A stretch of 64,000 nucleotides of DNA from Pegea sp. RAD2-039 (lineage: Eukaryota > Chordata > Thaliacea > Salpida > Salpidae): contig JAQGEQ010000192.1 of NCBI GenBank assembly GCA_034620365.1, positions 615,001 to 679,000 of the forward strand. The letters are read 5' to 3'. Made by a program: the position numbers and the translations under genes. Below, piece after piece: positions 34,987 through 47,800 of the stretch; position 1 is the first letter of the stretch, and the number at the start of each line of letters is the position of its first letter. A model generated the notes under the pieces. The model did not search any database, had not been told where the DNA came from, and saw nothing but the letters and a program-made list of their open reading frames with translations.

Positions 34987-37900
34987 ATGAAAATATCTTA
35001 TGTTCATCTTCAATTTAGACTTGTAACTGGTTTTCCGTCTCCACCATTATATTTTGAAGGTAAGTTGTTTCTATTTATGACAATTTAAAAAATATATTTA
35101 AATGTCTAGAGAAATCTAACAAGTTGATTGTAGACAAATCTTCATTTTACAACTAAACTGTGATTTTTATCAAAACATCCACATATAGTTAATTTTTAGA
35201 TATTTTTATTTTATAAGAATACCTACTTTACCATAAGAAACATTTATAAGTTGTTTTTCAACAAATTTGTTGTAAATTTTCTAAAATATTTATTTACATT
35301 TAATAGCTTAATTAGTTTTTTATTGAATTATTAATGTAAGAATTTTTGTTTAGTTTCTTTACTAGTTCATTATAGATAAAGTTTTATTAAATTGTCTTCA
35401 AGTAATATTCTATTACTGATTTAATAATTTGTTACTTCAGCAACTAAAGTTTCAACTCTTCTTTTATAAACATTTTATAATTTTGTTGAATAATATCTTA
35501 AACTTTTGATAACTTTGTGTCTGTACTTGTATTTGTACTTGTGTCTGTACTTGTGTCTGTACTTCTGTTTGTGCTTGTGTCTGTACTTGTGTACATTTTG
35601 TTGTTGTTTTATCTCAAAGATCAATTTTATGAAAGGAATTATTAAACTTTAAACTTTTAAACTTATATATCATCAAGTTTTAAATATTAAATTAGTAAAT
35701 TGATATTTATATTTTATAAATCGAATTATTGGGTCAAATATTCTGAAACCAGTTTTCTGGAGTTTATAGAATTTTAATTTTTTTTGCAGCATCGTATATA
35801 AAGAATAATTTATCTTGTAACATTCAAGAAGAAGCTGATAAAAGCAGAAGTAAGTTAGAAATGTTTACAGAAGCAACATTTGTGAGAATTTATTTCAGAA
35901 AGAAGTTCTCGTAAATCCGTGAAGTTAACAAAAGTGGATTTTTCTTCCTTATCTTTTGAAGAGCAAAACAATCTAGTGGTGACAGTAAAAGGCGGAAGAA
36001 AAAGTCGCGATTACATCATCGAGACATATACTCCGAGAGAATCAAGTTAGTGAAGATTAGAAGATGACACAAGTGTTGATCTAATCTTTGTAGAGATGGA
36101 AGCTTCCAAGGAGACTCCGGTGGAAATCCCAGAGATCACTTTCGTTTGTGAATCGGAAGATGCAGAGATCATCAACACTTACCTGATTCCTCATCTTCCT
36201 GATGAACCAACATCCACACAAAAAAAAGTCCTGATCATGTGATCACGTGATCAACATCTGACCAATCACATTCCAGCATCAATCGATTGATGACGTCACA
36301 AAACGCGAAGCAAGCGATGACGTCACTGAATCGAGATTCTCTTCCATTTCATTCTTCTCCGGAAATCCCGCGGTTTGTGTCACGAGAGGAATCATTCAAA
36401 TATTCAAAAGCAAGTACGTCACTGATGACGTCACTGGTCGGGCTCGATGATTACGTCATCAACTTTTACAGCATCAAAGTGAAAGTTGAAGAAACTCCAC
36501 AAACTCATCTTCTTTTGATGTTAGATGTCCCTGCATCTGTGGATGCTCATGGTATCATCGAGTTTACATCACCGTTCTGTGACGTCATCACCAACATCCG
36601 GATCATCAGAGATCAAACTCCGAATCAGTATATGGTTTTATTGGAGTTTGCATCTAATGAAGATGCTTGTAACTACTTCACAAGTCTCAACAATAAACCT
36701 TTCAAGTTAATCTTCAGATCTTCCTAAAAGTCTTCCAACTAATCTGCATCTTTCAACAGTTACGAAAGATCTGAAGAGATCTGTCATCTCGCGTTTGTAG
36801 CATCCGTAAAAGTCCTCCCGCAGTTTGAATCTTCTCTTAATGATCACAAATCGAACGGATCTCTTCTTCAACTCCCAACATCAAATACAACAGAACTCCC
36901 CAACTGTATGGTGTGTCTTGAAAGAATGGATGAATCAGTTCGAGGGGTCCTTACCATCCTCTGTAACCACTCTTTCCACGCGATGTGTCTTCAACAATGG
37001 GAAGATCTCAAGTGAGCTGATCTTAAAGATGTAGAATCTCAATTGATGTAGTTTTTTAGCTGTCCAGTTTGTCGCTACGTCCAGACCCCTGAACCTTACA
37101 CTCACAAGAAGTGCTCGACATGTGGTGCCCTAGAGGACCTCTGGATCTGTTTGATCTGTGGTAATGTTGGATGTGGGAGGTACACGACCGAACACGCCCA
37201 ACAACACTACTCTGACACTTACCACAACTTTGCCATGTCCCTGGCTGACAATCGAGTGTGGGATTACGCGGGTGGTACGTTTGTGACGTTGTCGATACGC
37301 GAAGTGATGACGTCATTTGCTTCTAGATTATTTCGTGCATCGATTGAATCAGAAAGATGATGGGAAGTTAGTGGAGAAGAAGGAAGGGAGTTCGACGGGA
37401 GATGATCCCAGAGATAAGAAGATCTACAACATCCAACTAGAGGTTTGATGTGGCCACTAGGTGGCGGTGTTTGACGGAAGTGTTTTTAGTGTATGCATTT
37501 GCTGACGATTCAAATGGATTCGCAGCGGAAGTATTGGGAAGATCGGATGTTGGAGTTAGAGGAGAGGTTCGAGAAGAAGCAGATGGAGATGAAGAAACAG
37601 GAAGAGAGTCTGGAGGAGCAACTGAAAGAGATGAAAGTGAAAGTGAGTTTGGAGGGTCTTTGGGATGAAGACCAAGTTTAAGTGTTTTCAGATTGATCTT
37701 CTAGGAAAAGAGAAGATGATGATGACACAGAAGAAGAGCAAGTTAGGGAGCAAATATGAAGAGTGTCTCAAAGATCTGGTTGTTGAAAGAGAACTGAATA
37801 AGAGTCTGATGTCGAATCAAGTAAATGATCTTGAATTGATCTTCATCTTTGGGATCATGTTGATCTTTTTAGAGTGGTTGGAAGAAAAAGGTGGAAGATT

Positions 37901-38100
37901 TAGAAAAGATGAAAGAAGATCAGAAGAATGAGATTGTGGATTTGAAAGATCAACTTCGAGATGTGATGTTTTTTATCGAGGCTCGAAAATTGATCGAATC
38001 GGAAGAGAAAGGATGCCAAGAAGACATCCGGGAGGGAAAGATGTCAGTGGGAGAGTGCTCTAAGGGTTCAAGAAGAAAGAAGAAGGGAAGAAAAGGATGA
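34987..38100 (+). CDS. BRAP: BRAP (BRCA1-associated protein / IMP) homologue
   Basis: Cytosolic RING E3 ligase that in animals tunes Ras-MAPK signalling by restraining KSR scaffolds. Exons include 34987-35059, 35790-35849, 35899-36045, 36094-~36226, ~36276-36702, ~36757-37010, ~37061-37275 and four 3' exons ending at the TGA at 38098-38100. Domains in order: BRAP2 RRM-like fold ([19 protein letters not shown]); RING finger [11 protein letters not shown], then CNHSFHAMC and [15 protein letters not shown]-type zinc finger with [19 protein letters not shown] and [17 protein letters not shown]; then a coiled coil ([20 protein letters not shown]) and the closing [17 protein letters not shown]. The tail is basic (RRKKKGRKG), as in the human protein. 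The first exons are AT-rich with long introns; later ones have ~50-nt introns and TGACGTCA words, some translated as LMTS/AMTS. Confidence 0.95.
35516..35592. repeat. 12-bp tandem repeat in BRAP intron 1
   Basis: About six imperfect copies of TGTCTGTACTTG (variants TGTATTTGTACT). Short minisatellite; no palindrome. Confidence 0.85.
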
Positions 38101-38828
38101 TCTTTAGGAGGAGGATTTTTTAGGGTCTTTAGGAGGAGGACTTTTTGTTGTGATTTTTTTCGTCAAAAATAAAAAAAAAATTTTGAGTCAAATGTTTAGA
38201 AGACTCAAAAGTCTAAGATGAGTCCTAAAAGATTTTCAGGAAGAGCTGGATCAGTTCGAAGACGCTGACAACAATTTTTATTAAAATAATTTCAAAGATT
38301 TTGTGAAAATTCCTCAAATATCTAAAAATTTTGACAAATAATTGAAAAGTGAATAAAACGTGATAAGAAATATAAATTATCATAAATATTTGAAACTTCA
38401 TTAATTCAATTTATTATTAATTCAAACAAAATTAAAAATCACAAATAAAATTATTAAAAACAATTTCAAAAAAACATTTAATCTTCAGTTTGAGATCAAA
38501 AATTAGTTTCTTTTTAGCAAAAAACGCCTCAGTTCAGGGGAATTACCGAACTGTATTTGCACTCAGCACTTTTCTTCAACCTGTGGACTGGATAGTACTG
38601 AGCGCATACTTACTCCCCGAAAGTAAATATTAAGCAGATTGTAAAAGTGATTATTATTAAACAAAATCATTTAGTTGAAAGTTATTTCGAGTTTGTTTCT
38701 TTTTCTAAATAATCTTTTTTATTGTTCAGTTTTTAAGTTCTTTTTCTTAAAATTTTATTGCTGTCTCCAACAAGTTTGAAATTAAATTTCAGTTTTTGTT
38801 GTTGAAGCAATTTGTTGAAAACTCAAAA
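38101..38828. other. Spacer between BRAP and SGSM
   Basis: AT-rich, with repeated AGGAGGAGGATTTTTTAGG-like words just after the BRAP stop and AATAAA-like sequences near 38167 and 38352 that may polyadenylate BRAP. It contains a compact GC-richer island at 38527-38625, described separately. Confidence 0.5.
38527..38625. ncRNA. Candidate structured RNA island (identity unknown)
   Basis: A ~100-bp island of higher GC in AT-rich spacer folds into three hairpins: CAGTTC (38530-38535) with GAACTG (38548-38553); GCACTCAG (38559-38566) with CTGAGCGC (38598-38605, one wobble); and a short TACTT/AAGTA stem enclosing ACTCCCCGA (38608-38623). The sequence CATACTTACTCC near 38605 recalls a U1-like 5' end but the rest does not match U1, U2, U4, U5, U6, U11 or U12 as I know them. 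Strand undetermined. Confidence 0.3.
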
Positions 38829-41800
38829 ATGGTTGGATTAAAAAAAGAAATTTCTGGTAAATTATATTTTAATTTATTATTTAAATAAAAAACTTACAAA
38901 TAAATTTACTTTGGAACACTTTTTTAGCTTGTTCAATTTTTTAATCGAAAAAACCGTTTTTTTTTACATCTTTTTTAACATTATGATTTTTTTAAATCGA
39001 TTTTTTAGTTTTTGAACGTCATGAAGCCATGCTGAGATCTTTAAAAAAACAAGTGAGTAATTTACGTAGAAAATCAAATGAATAATTCATCAAAGTTGAT
39101 AACAAATAGACATGATATTAATCAAACATCTGATGTCTTTTACATAAAATACAAAGAATTAAAGTCATGTTCCAAATCAGGTAAAAGCCATTATGGAAGA
39201 GTCAGTGACACGAAAATTTGTTCATGAAGAAAGTGCTCATGTTCTAAGACTCTGCGGTGAGATTTGTTTAATCTTCTTATCTTCCCTTTTTTTAAATTAA
39301 TATTTCATATTGTCTAAATTCTCAATTCTTTTCAACTTTATTTATCATAAAAGCTTTGAGGCGATGACTTCATTTCCGTTTCAAGTTTCCTCCTAGCTTC
39401 GAATAACAAATAAAATGCGAAGAAAGATTTTGACAATTGTCAAAATATGATTAATTATTCATCAGTGACTCTTTAAGAGTTGATCCTTGGTTGAAACGTA
39501 AATATCTCAACCTGTTAAAACTTCAGATTAAATTTGATGAAAGTTTAACATCAATTTTAGTGATCGATATTTTCACAACTTTTAATTATTCATTTTTAGG
39601 GACAGTTGAGTTGTGTCTGTTAGATGGATTGAAACGTAGAATTCCGGGGTTTTTGAGATACAATAAAATTGCGAGTCTCTTTACGAAGATTGGCAAATCT
39701 CTTCCAGCTATTAGTGATCTTGTTCTTAGAGTAGAAGAGATTGAATCTTCATTTTCAAGGTTTGTTGAAATGAAACAAAAAGTTGATTTTTTTGAGATTT
39801 AGAAATAAGAATTTTTTCAACTAATTTCTGAATTTAAAAATATTTTTTAAAACTTTTTTTTTATGAATGGAACTTCTGAAATATTTTCTAAATCAATTAT
39901 TAAATTCCAAAATTTACTTTTTTAAACATTTTATCAAATATTCCGAATATTATGAGGTTACAACTTTTAAAAATGATTATTTTGTTGACAGCATATCACT
40001 GAATAGCAGTTTGAATGTAGCAAGTTGTAAAAGTAAATTTTTGTGGGTCAGGACTGCCCTGACCGAGAAACTTCTGGACCAAATTCTTCATTTTCTGGTT
40101 ATCAATCACAAGTAAGACTTCGAAATGTTCGATAAATAACTTGATGTTGAAACTCAGTTAGTTAATTGCTTTGTTAAAACTAAAGAAGGTTGAAAATCAG
40201 TTGTCACGTGACAACTCAAAGTAGAAAACCTGTTGTCACGTGACAACTCAAATTTGAAAATCAGTTGTCACGTGACAACTGAAAGTTAAAAATCGGTTGT
40301 CACGTGGCAACTCAAATTTGAAAATCAGTTGTCACGTGACAACTCAAAGTAGAAAATCGGTTGTCACGTGACAACTCAAAGTAGAAAATCGGTTGTCACG
40401 TGACAACTCAAAGTTGAAAACCTGTTGTCACGTGACAACTCAAAGTAGAAAATCAGTTGTCACGTGACAACTGAAAGTTAAAAATCGGTTGTCACGTGGC
40501 AACTCAAATTTGAAAATCAGTTGTCACGTGACAACTCAAAGTAGAAAATCGGTTGTCACGTGACAACTCAAAGTAGAAAATCGGTTGTCACGTGACAACT
40601 CAAAGTTGAAAATCAGTTGTCACGTGACAACTCAAAGTTAAAAATCGGTTGTCACGTGACAACTGAAAGTTGAAAACCTGTTGTCACGTGACAACTGAAA
40701 GTTGAAAATCAGTTGTCACGTGACAACTCAAAGTTGAAAATCAGTTGTCACGTGACAACTCAAAGTTGAAAATCAGTTGTCACGTGACAACTCAAAGTTG
40801 AAAATCAGTTGTCACGTGGCAATTCAAAGTTGAAAATCAGTTGTCACGTGACAACTCAAAGTTGAAAATCAGTTGTCACGTGACAACTCAAAGTTGAAAA
40901 TCGGTTGTCACGTGACAACTCAAAGTAGAAAACCTGTTGTCACGTGACAACTGAAAGTTAAAAATCGGTTGTCACGTGGCAACTCAAAGTTGAAAATCGG
41001 TTGTCACGTGACAACTCAAATTTGAAAATCAGTTGTCACGTGACAACTCAAATTTGAAAACCTGTTGTCACGTGACAACTGAAAGTTAAAAATCGGTTGT
41101 CACGTGGCAACTCAAAGTTGAAAATCAGTTGTCACGTGACAACTCAAATTTGAAACTCAGTTGTCACGTGACAACTCAAAGTTGAAAATCGGTTGTCACG
41201 TGACAACTCAAAGTAGAAAACCTGTTGTCACGTGACAACTGAAAGTTAAAAATCGGTTGTCATGTGGCAACTCAAAGTTGAAAATCAGTTGTCACGTGAC
41301 AACTCAAATTTGAAAACCTGTTGTCACGTGACAACTTAAATTTGAAAATCGGTTGTCACGTGACACCTGAAAGTTAAAAATCGGTTGTCACGTGACAACT
41401 CAAAGTTGAAACCTGTTGTCACGTGACAACTCAAAGTAGAAAACCTGTTGTCACGTGACAACTCAAAGTTGAAAATCAGTTGTCACGTGACAACTAAAAG
41501 TTGAAAGTCTGTTGTCAATACATCGATTTTTGTTCAGGAAGTTCTACGAAGAGACATCGATAATGTCAAATTGTGTCTACGGAGAAATCATCGCTGCGTT
41601 GCTAGGTGATGCCTGATGACGTCACAACACTTTTGAACGCGATTCTTCTTTTAGTGGGACCTTGTGCGTTAGATTTCACAAAGATGAAGACACATGATCA
41701 TTACTGGTCCGATCCTCCGGCTGATGAACTTATCCAGCGTCACAAACTCCACAGCAGGTGACGTCATCAATCAATCGCGTGTTTGTAACTAATGTGACGT

Positions 41801-44800
41801 CATCATGTGATTACTAGACGCATGAGTAAGCAACAAACAGCAAATAAGCGACCAGCCCTGACCAGTAGCAACAATAAAACCCAAGTAGTGGTCCAGGACA
41901 CCAACGTCGAGAAGACCTGCGACTTCAGAGACTATGTGGAGTCCCTTCATCAGAACTCTCGGATGACCCTCCTGTTTGGCAAAAACAACGTCGTCGTCCA
42001 ACCAGTAAGTTGCAAGCTCGTTGCTAGTAGCAACAAGTTACAATATTCATCTGCTGTTGGTAGTTGCTAGTAGCAACTAGTCACAAGGCTCATCTGATGT
42101 TGGTAGTTGCTAGTAGCAACTAGTTACAAGGTTCATCTGATGTTGGTAGTTGCTAGTAGCAACTAGTTACAAGGTTCATCTGATGTTGGTAGTTGCTAGT
42201 AGCAACTAATTACAAGGTTCATCTGCTGTTGGTGGTTGCTAGTAGCAACTAGTTACAAGGCTCATCTGATGTTAGTAGTTGCTAGTAGCAACTAGTTACA
42301 AGGTTCATCTGATGTTGGTAGTTGCTAGTAGCAACTAGTTACAAGGTTCATCTAATGTTGGTGGTTGCTAGTAGCAACTAGTTACAAGGTTCATCTGCTG
42401 TTGGTAGTTGCTAATAGCAACTAGTTACAAGGTTCATCTGATGTTGGTAGTTGCTAGTAGCAACAAGGTTCATCTGCTGTTGGTAGTTGCTAGTAGCAAC
42501 TAGTTACAAGGTTCATCTGATGTTGGTAGTTGCTAGTAGCAACCAGTTACAAGGCTCATCTGCTGTTGGTAGTTGCTAGTAGCAACTAGTTACAAGGTTC
42601 ATCTGATGTTGGTAGTTGCTAGTAGCAACCAGTTACAAGGCTCATCTGCTGTTGGTAGTTGCTAGTAGCAACTAGTTACAAGGTTCATCTGCTGTTGGTA
42701 GTTGCTAGTAGCAACTAGCAACCAGTTACAAGGCTCATCTGCTGTTGGTAGTTGCTAATAGCAACTAGTTACAAGGTTCATCTGATGTTGGTAGTTGCTA
42801 GTAGCAACCAGTTACAAGGCTCATCTGCTGTTGGTAGTTGCTAGTAGCAACTAGTTACAAGGTTCATCTGCTGTTGGTAGTTGCTAATAGCAACTAGTTA
42901 CAAGGTTCATCTGATGTTGGTAGTTGCTAGTAGCAACAAGGTTCATCTGCTGTTGGTAGTTGCTAGTAGCAACTAGTTACAAGGTTCATCTGATGTTGGT
43001 AGTTGCTAGTAGCAACCAGTTACAAGGCTCATCTGCTGTTGGTAGTTGCTAGTAGCAACTAGTTACAAGGTTCATCTGATGTTGGTAGTTGCTAGTAGCA
43101 ACCAGTTACAAGGCTCATCTGCTGTTGGTAGTTGCTAGTAGCAACCAGTTACAAGGCTCATCTGCTGTTGGTAGTTGCTAATAGCAACTAGTTACAAGGT
43201 TCATCTGATGTTGGTAGTTGCTAGTAGCAACCAGTTACAAGGCTCATCTGCTGTTGGTAGTTGCTAGTAGCAACTAGTTACAAGGTTCATCTGCTGTTGG
43301 TAGTTGCTAATAGCAACTAGTTACAAGGTTCATCTGATGTTGGTAGTTGCTAGTAGCAACAAGGTTCATCTGCTGTTGGTAGTTGCTAGTAGCAACTAGT
43401 TACAAGGTTCATCTGATGTTGGTAGTTGCTAGTAGCAACCAGTTACAAGGCTCATCTGCTGTTGGTAGTTGCTAGTAGCAACTAGTTACAAGGTTCATCT
43501 GCTGTTGGTAGTTGCTAGTAGCAACCAGTTACAAGGCTCATCTGCTGTTGGTAGTTGCTAGTAGCAACTAGTTACAAGGTTCATCTGATGTTGGTAGTTG
43601 CTAGTAGCAACTAGTTACAAGGTTCATCTGCTGTTGGTAGTTGCTAGTAGCAACTAGTTACAAGGTTCATCTGATGTTGGTAGTTGCTAGTAGCAACTAG
43701 TTACAAGGTTCATCTGATGTTGGTAGTTGCTAGTAGCAACCAGTTACAAGGCTCATCTGCTGTTGGTAGTTGCTAGTAGCAACCAGTTACAAGGTTCATC
43801 TGATGTTGGTAGTTGCTAGTAGCAACTAGTTACAAGGTTCATCTGATGTTGGTAGTTGCTAGTAGCAACCAGTTACAAGGCTCATCTGCTGTTGGTAGTT
43901 GCTAGTAGCAACTAGTTACAAGGTTCATCTGCTGTTGGTAGTTGCTAGTAGCAACTAGTTACAAGGTTCATCTGATGTTGGTAGTTGCTAGTAGCAACTA
44001 GTTACAAGGTTCATCTAATGTTGGTAGTTGCTAGTAGCAACTAGTTACAAGGCTCATCTGATGTTGGTAGTTGCTAGTAGCAACTAGTTACAAGGCTCAT
44101 CTGATGTTGGTAGTTGCTAGTAGCAACTAGTTACAAGGTTCATCTGATGTTGGTAGTTGCTAGTAGCAACCAGTTACAAGGCTCATCTGATGTTGGTAGT
44201 TGCTAGTAGCAACTAGTTACAAGGCTCATCTGATGTTGGTAGTTGCTAGTAGCAACTAGTTACAAGGCTCATCTGCTGTTGGTAGTTGCTAGTAGCAACT
44301 AGTTACAAGGCTCATCTGATGTTGGTAGTTGCTAGTAGCAACTAGTTACAAGGCTCATCTGATGTTGGTAGTTGCTAGTAGCAACTAGTTACAAGGCTCA
44401 TCTGCTGTTGGTAGTTGCTAGTAGCAACTAGTTACAAGGCTCATCTGATGTTGGTAGTTGCTAGTAGCAACTAGTTACAAGGTTCATCTGATGTTTTTTC
44501 TCTAAAGATTAACTTCAGATTAATGAAGTTATTTTCTATTTTCTAACTAAAATGACAACTTTGAATTTAATGTCTTAATTTTTATACAATTTTTTGTAGA
44601 TTATTTAAGTTTTTAAATCGAATAAAAATATTTTTTAAACAAAAAATTGAAAAAGTTAAAACAGAGTTTTCTTAAAATTCGGTGTTGGCTTTAAAAATAT
44701 CAAAATCAATAATCTAAAAACAGATTTTTGTTCATAAATTGAAAACTGTTCTTAGAATATGCTTCTAAAGAAAAGAACCAGTTTGTTTTGAAAACAGAAA

Positions 44801-47800
44801 ATATTAAACTAAACAAATTAGTTTTGTTCTAAAATAACCTTTTATATTGATTTAGTTTTCTCTTGGGTTTGTAAGAAGCGTTTTCAACAAAATCTTATTT
44901 TTTTACTTCTGATAAAAAATAATTTTCTTTAAACTTAAAATATTCATAAAAAATAAACAACAAAAGTCATTTCAAAGTCCTCATCAATAATATTTGATGA
45001 AGATTCTGGAAAAAACATTCAATTTTGATCTTTTCAATTTTTCCAGCGAGATGATGTCGGACTAATTCCAGGATACTTATCTCTTCATCAAGAAGGGAAT
45101 CGTCTGTTGATGAAGTGGACCCCTAATCAATTGATGAAGGGAGACATGCAAGACTCGAACAGCAGTGTTGAAGATCATCAGAGTCCTGATGACGTCAGTG
45201 AAGAAGGGTAAGCTTATTTGCATATGAAGTTTGAAAAATATTTTCTTTGGAAGCTGTTTAATTATTGATAAAAGTTGTAATGTTAATATAAAGCGACATT
45301 TCAGTGTTTCCAATTAAGATTTTTTAATTTCCGGTTTATTTGTTCGATCGATTTTTCTATTTTTTGATTTCTAAAAATTTTAATTCTTTTTTTTTAAACC
45401 AAAGAAATTTCTTAAATTTGAAATTTCAGATTTGAAACAGATATTAGATTTAAATTATTTCATTTGGAAACACTAAAATCATGATGACGTCACAAATATC
45501 TTAATTTAAATGTAGGTCAAGCGTCGAAAAGGAAAATTCAATTCCTCAATCACTTACGACGTCATCAACTCGATTTAGCGATTCGATGTATGTTCATTGA
45601 AGCGCTATTGTTGATGACGTCATCAACATCTTTTCATCAACAGCTCTTATTGGTTGTTTGCGCTTTCAATCGATATTCGTCAAGTCGTCTACTTACACTG
45701 TCACCAACAAAGTGAGTTGATGACGTCATCAACGCTTTCGACGCTGAAATCCATTTTTTTATGAAGAAGATCAGTCGGGAGAACTGGTCCTGGTCGGTCA
45801 GGATGGGGTCCAGTGGCCACCTGTCCGCTTCCCGCCTGGCAACCATCTTCTCGCGTTTCTCTCGTGCTTAGAAACGGGACTTTTACCGAACGGATGTCTT
45901 GATCCTCCTCTTTGGAGTCAAAAAGGAAAAGTGAGTGATTCAGCTAAGATCTGATGACGTCATCAGCTGCTTCGCGCATAGGGCGCGGTCTTTCCACAGT
46001 TGAAACGACGAAGTTCGCGCAAGTTTTCGATTGATGACGTCACCAACGATTTTGTGTTTCGCGTCAGCATTTCGAGCGACAGCAGTGGTGAGTGTGACGT
46101 CATCACAGCCAGTCGCCAGCATGGTAGCTACATGTAGTGACGTCATCGCATGTCACGTGTTTTATGTCGTCATTATAAAGAAACGAACGACCCGTCCGGA
46201 CACGGAATCGCGTGTCAACGCACTCTAGTGATTAGTGACGTCATCAGTAATCGTCTTGCTGCCACGCCCGCGCATCAAAGCTTGTCATCAGGTGCCGCTT
46301 TAACATTTTGATGTTTCGTCGTCATGGTAACCATCTTCTTGTCATCGCCACTAATCGACCAATCTATGACGTCATCAAATCGCGTTGACCGCTTCTTTGT
46401 TTTCAAGGCGACTCATCGGAGCCCTTCGTGCCTACGCCCTACATGTTCGCATGGCGGAATCGATCATATGTGACGTCATCGCCGCGAGAAGGACGCTTTG
46501 ACAAGGCGGAAATGACGTCATCACGATACAGTAGTAGTCGAAGCTCGTTAAAGATGGTTTGTAAGGCGATGAAGCGTCAAATCATCTCGCGTGCTTTCTA
46601 CGGATGGTTCGCACATTGTCGTCACCTAGCAACCGTCCGCAAACACTTGTCCACACTGGTTCAACCACCTCAACTTGATGATGACGTCACACCACAGCTC
46701 GTAGATGACCAGTTGTGGTCAGGAACTTTATTGGCCGACGGAAAAGTAAGCGCGCTGATTGGTTATTTGTTTGTGACGTCATCACTTGTTGCAGTTGGGC
46801 TCGATAGACGAATTGGCCAGACACGTGTACTATCGGGGCGCTAAGCATAATGTCCGGACCAGGGTATGGCCCTTTCTACTTGGACACTATCCAGCCAATA
46901 GTGACGTCACACAGCAACGCGATATTGATGAAAACGCGCGACGTTTCTATCAACAAACCCTGGCTGAATGTCGAAAAGTAGAATCCAGTTTAACTCAGGT
47001 AACTGCTGATGACGTCATCACTTCTTGATATTCGAAATGACTTTTCAGCAACGAGCGTTTCGGACTTCCTCATCTTCCAGCTCTTCTTCTAAGACTGCTC
47101 CGGTAAGAGGATTCATTTTAACTTCTTCATCCAAGGAATTGATCTTTTAGGTTATCCGGGATAAGATCCTCCAGAGGCAGTCTTCTTATCTTAATGATGT
47201 CTTTGAGAGCGATCCCAAGAAGCATAAAGTCAGTTGATGACGTCATGTTTTTGTTAATATTAAAGAGTTTGTTGCCAAGGAGACGGTGGGAGTTATACGA
47301 GAAGATGAAGAGGAGGAGGGGTCCAAGAAAGTTCATTTTACGGATCAAAGAGTAAGATCAAATATTGAAGATTGATCTGGGATACTTGATCTTTAGGTTG
47401 AAGAAGGACATATTCCCTACTCATCTGTGAGTACTCAGGGATCTGGGGACCTTCGGATGTCGATCTCTTTGAAGAGTTTTAGTGTTGAAGATCGAGATGA
47501 AATCAAAGAAGAAGTCTGTTCCCAAGATGAGGAAGATTTAGAAGATCATTCAAAAGATTTAAAGTCAGTTTTCAAATTTTGTTGAATTTTGATTCAATTA
47601 TGAGACTTTTTAAAGATCAAAAGAAGAAAAGAGTCCTCAGAAGACGGATTTAAAAGGTAAAAAGATTCTTTGTTTGAATAAATTTAGAAACAATTTGAAT
47701 TTCAGATGAGAAAGTTGAAAGTGAAGTTGAAACTCATCAAGTAAGAAGTCTTATTTTCAACATCCATCAAATGATCTTAATCAAACAGAAAAAAACTTTG

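Noticed and set aside
40188..44494. CRISPR array-like regular repeats
   Set aside because: Units are contiguous tandem repeats with similar linkers, not repeats separated by unique spacers, and they lie in introns of a eukaryotic gene.
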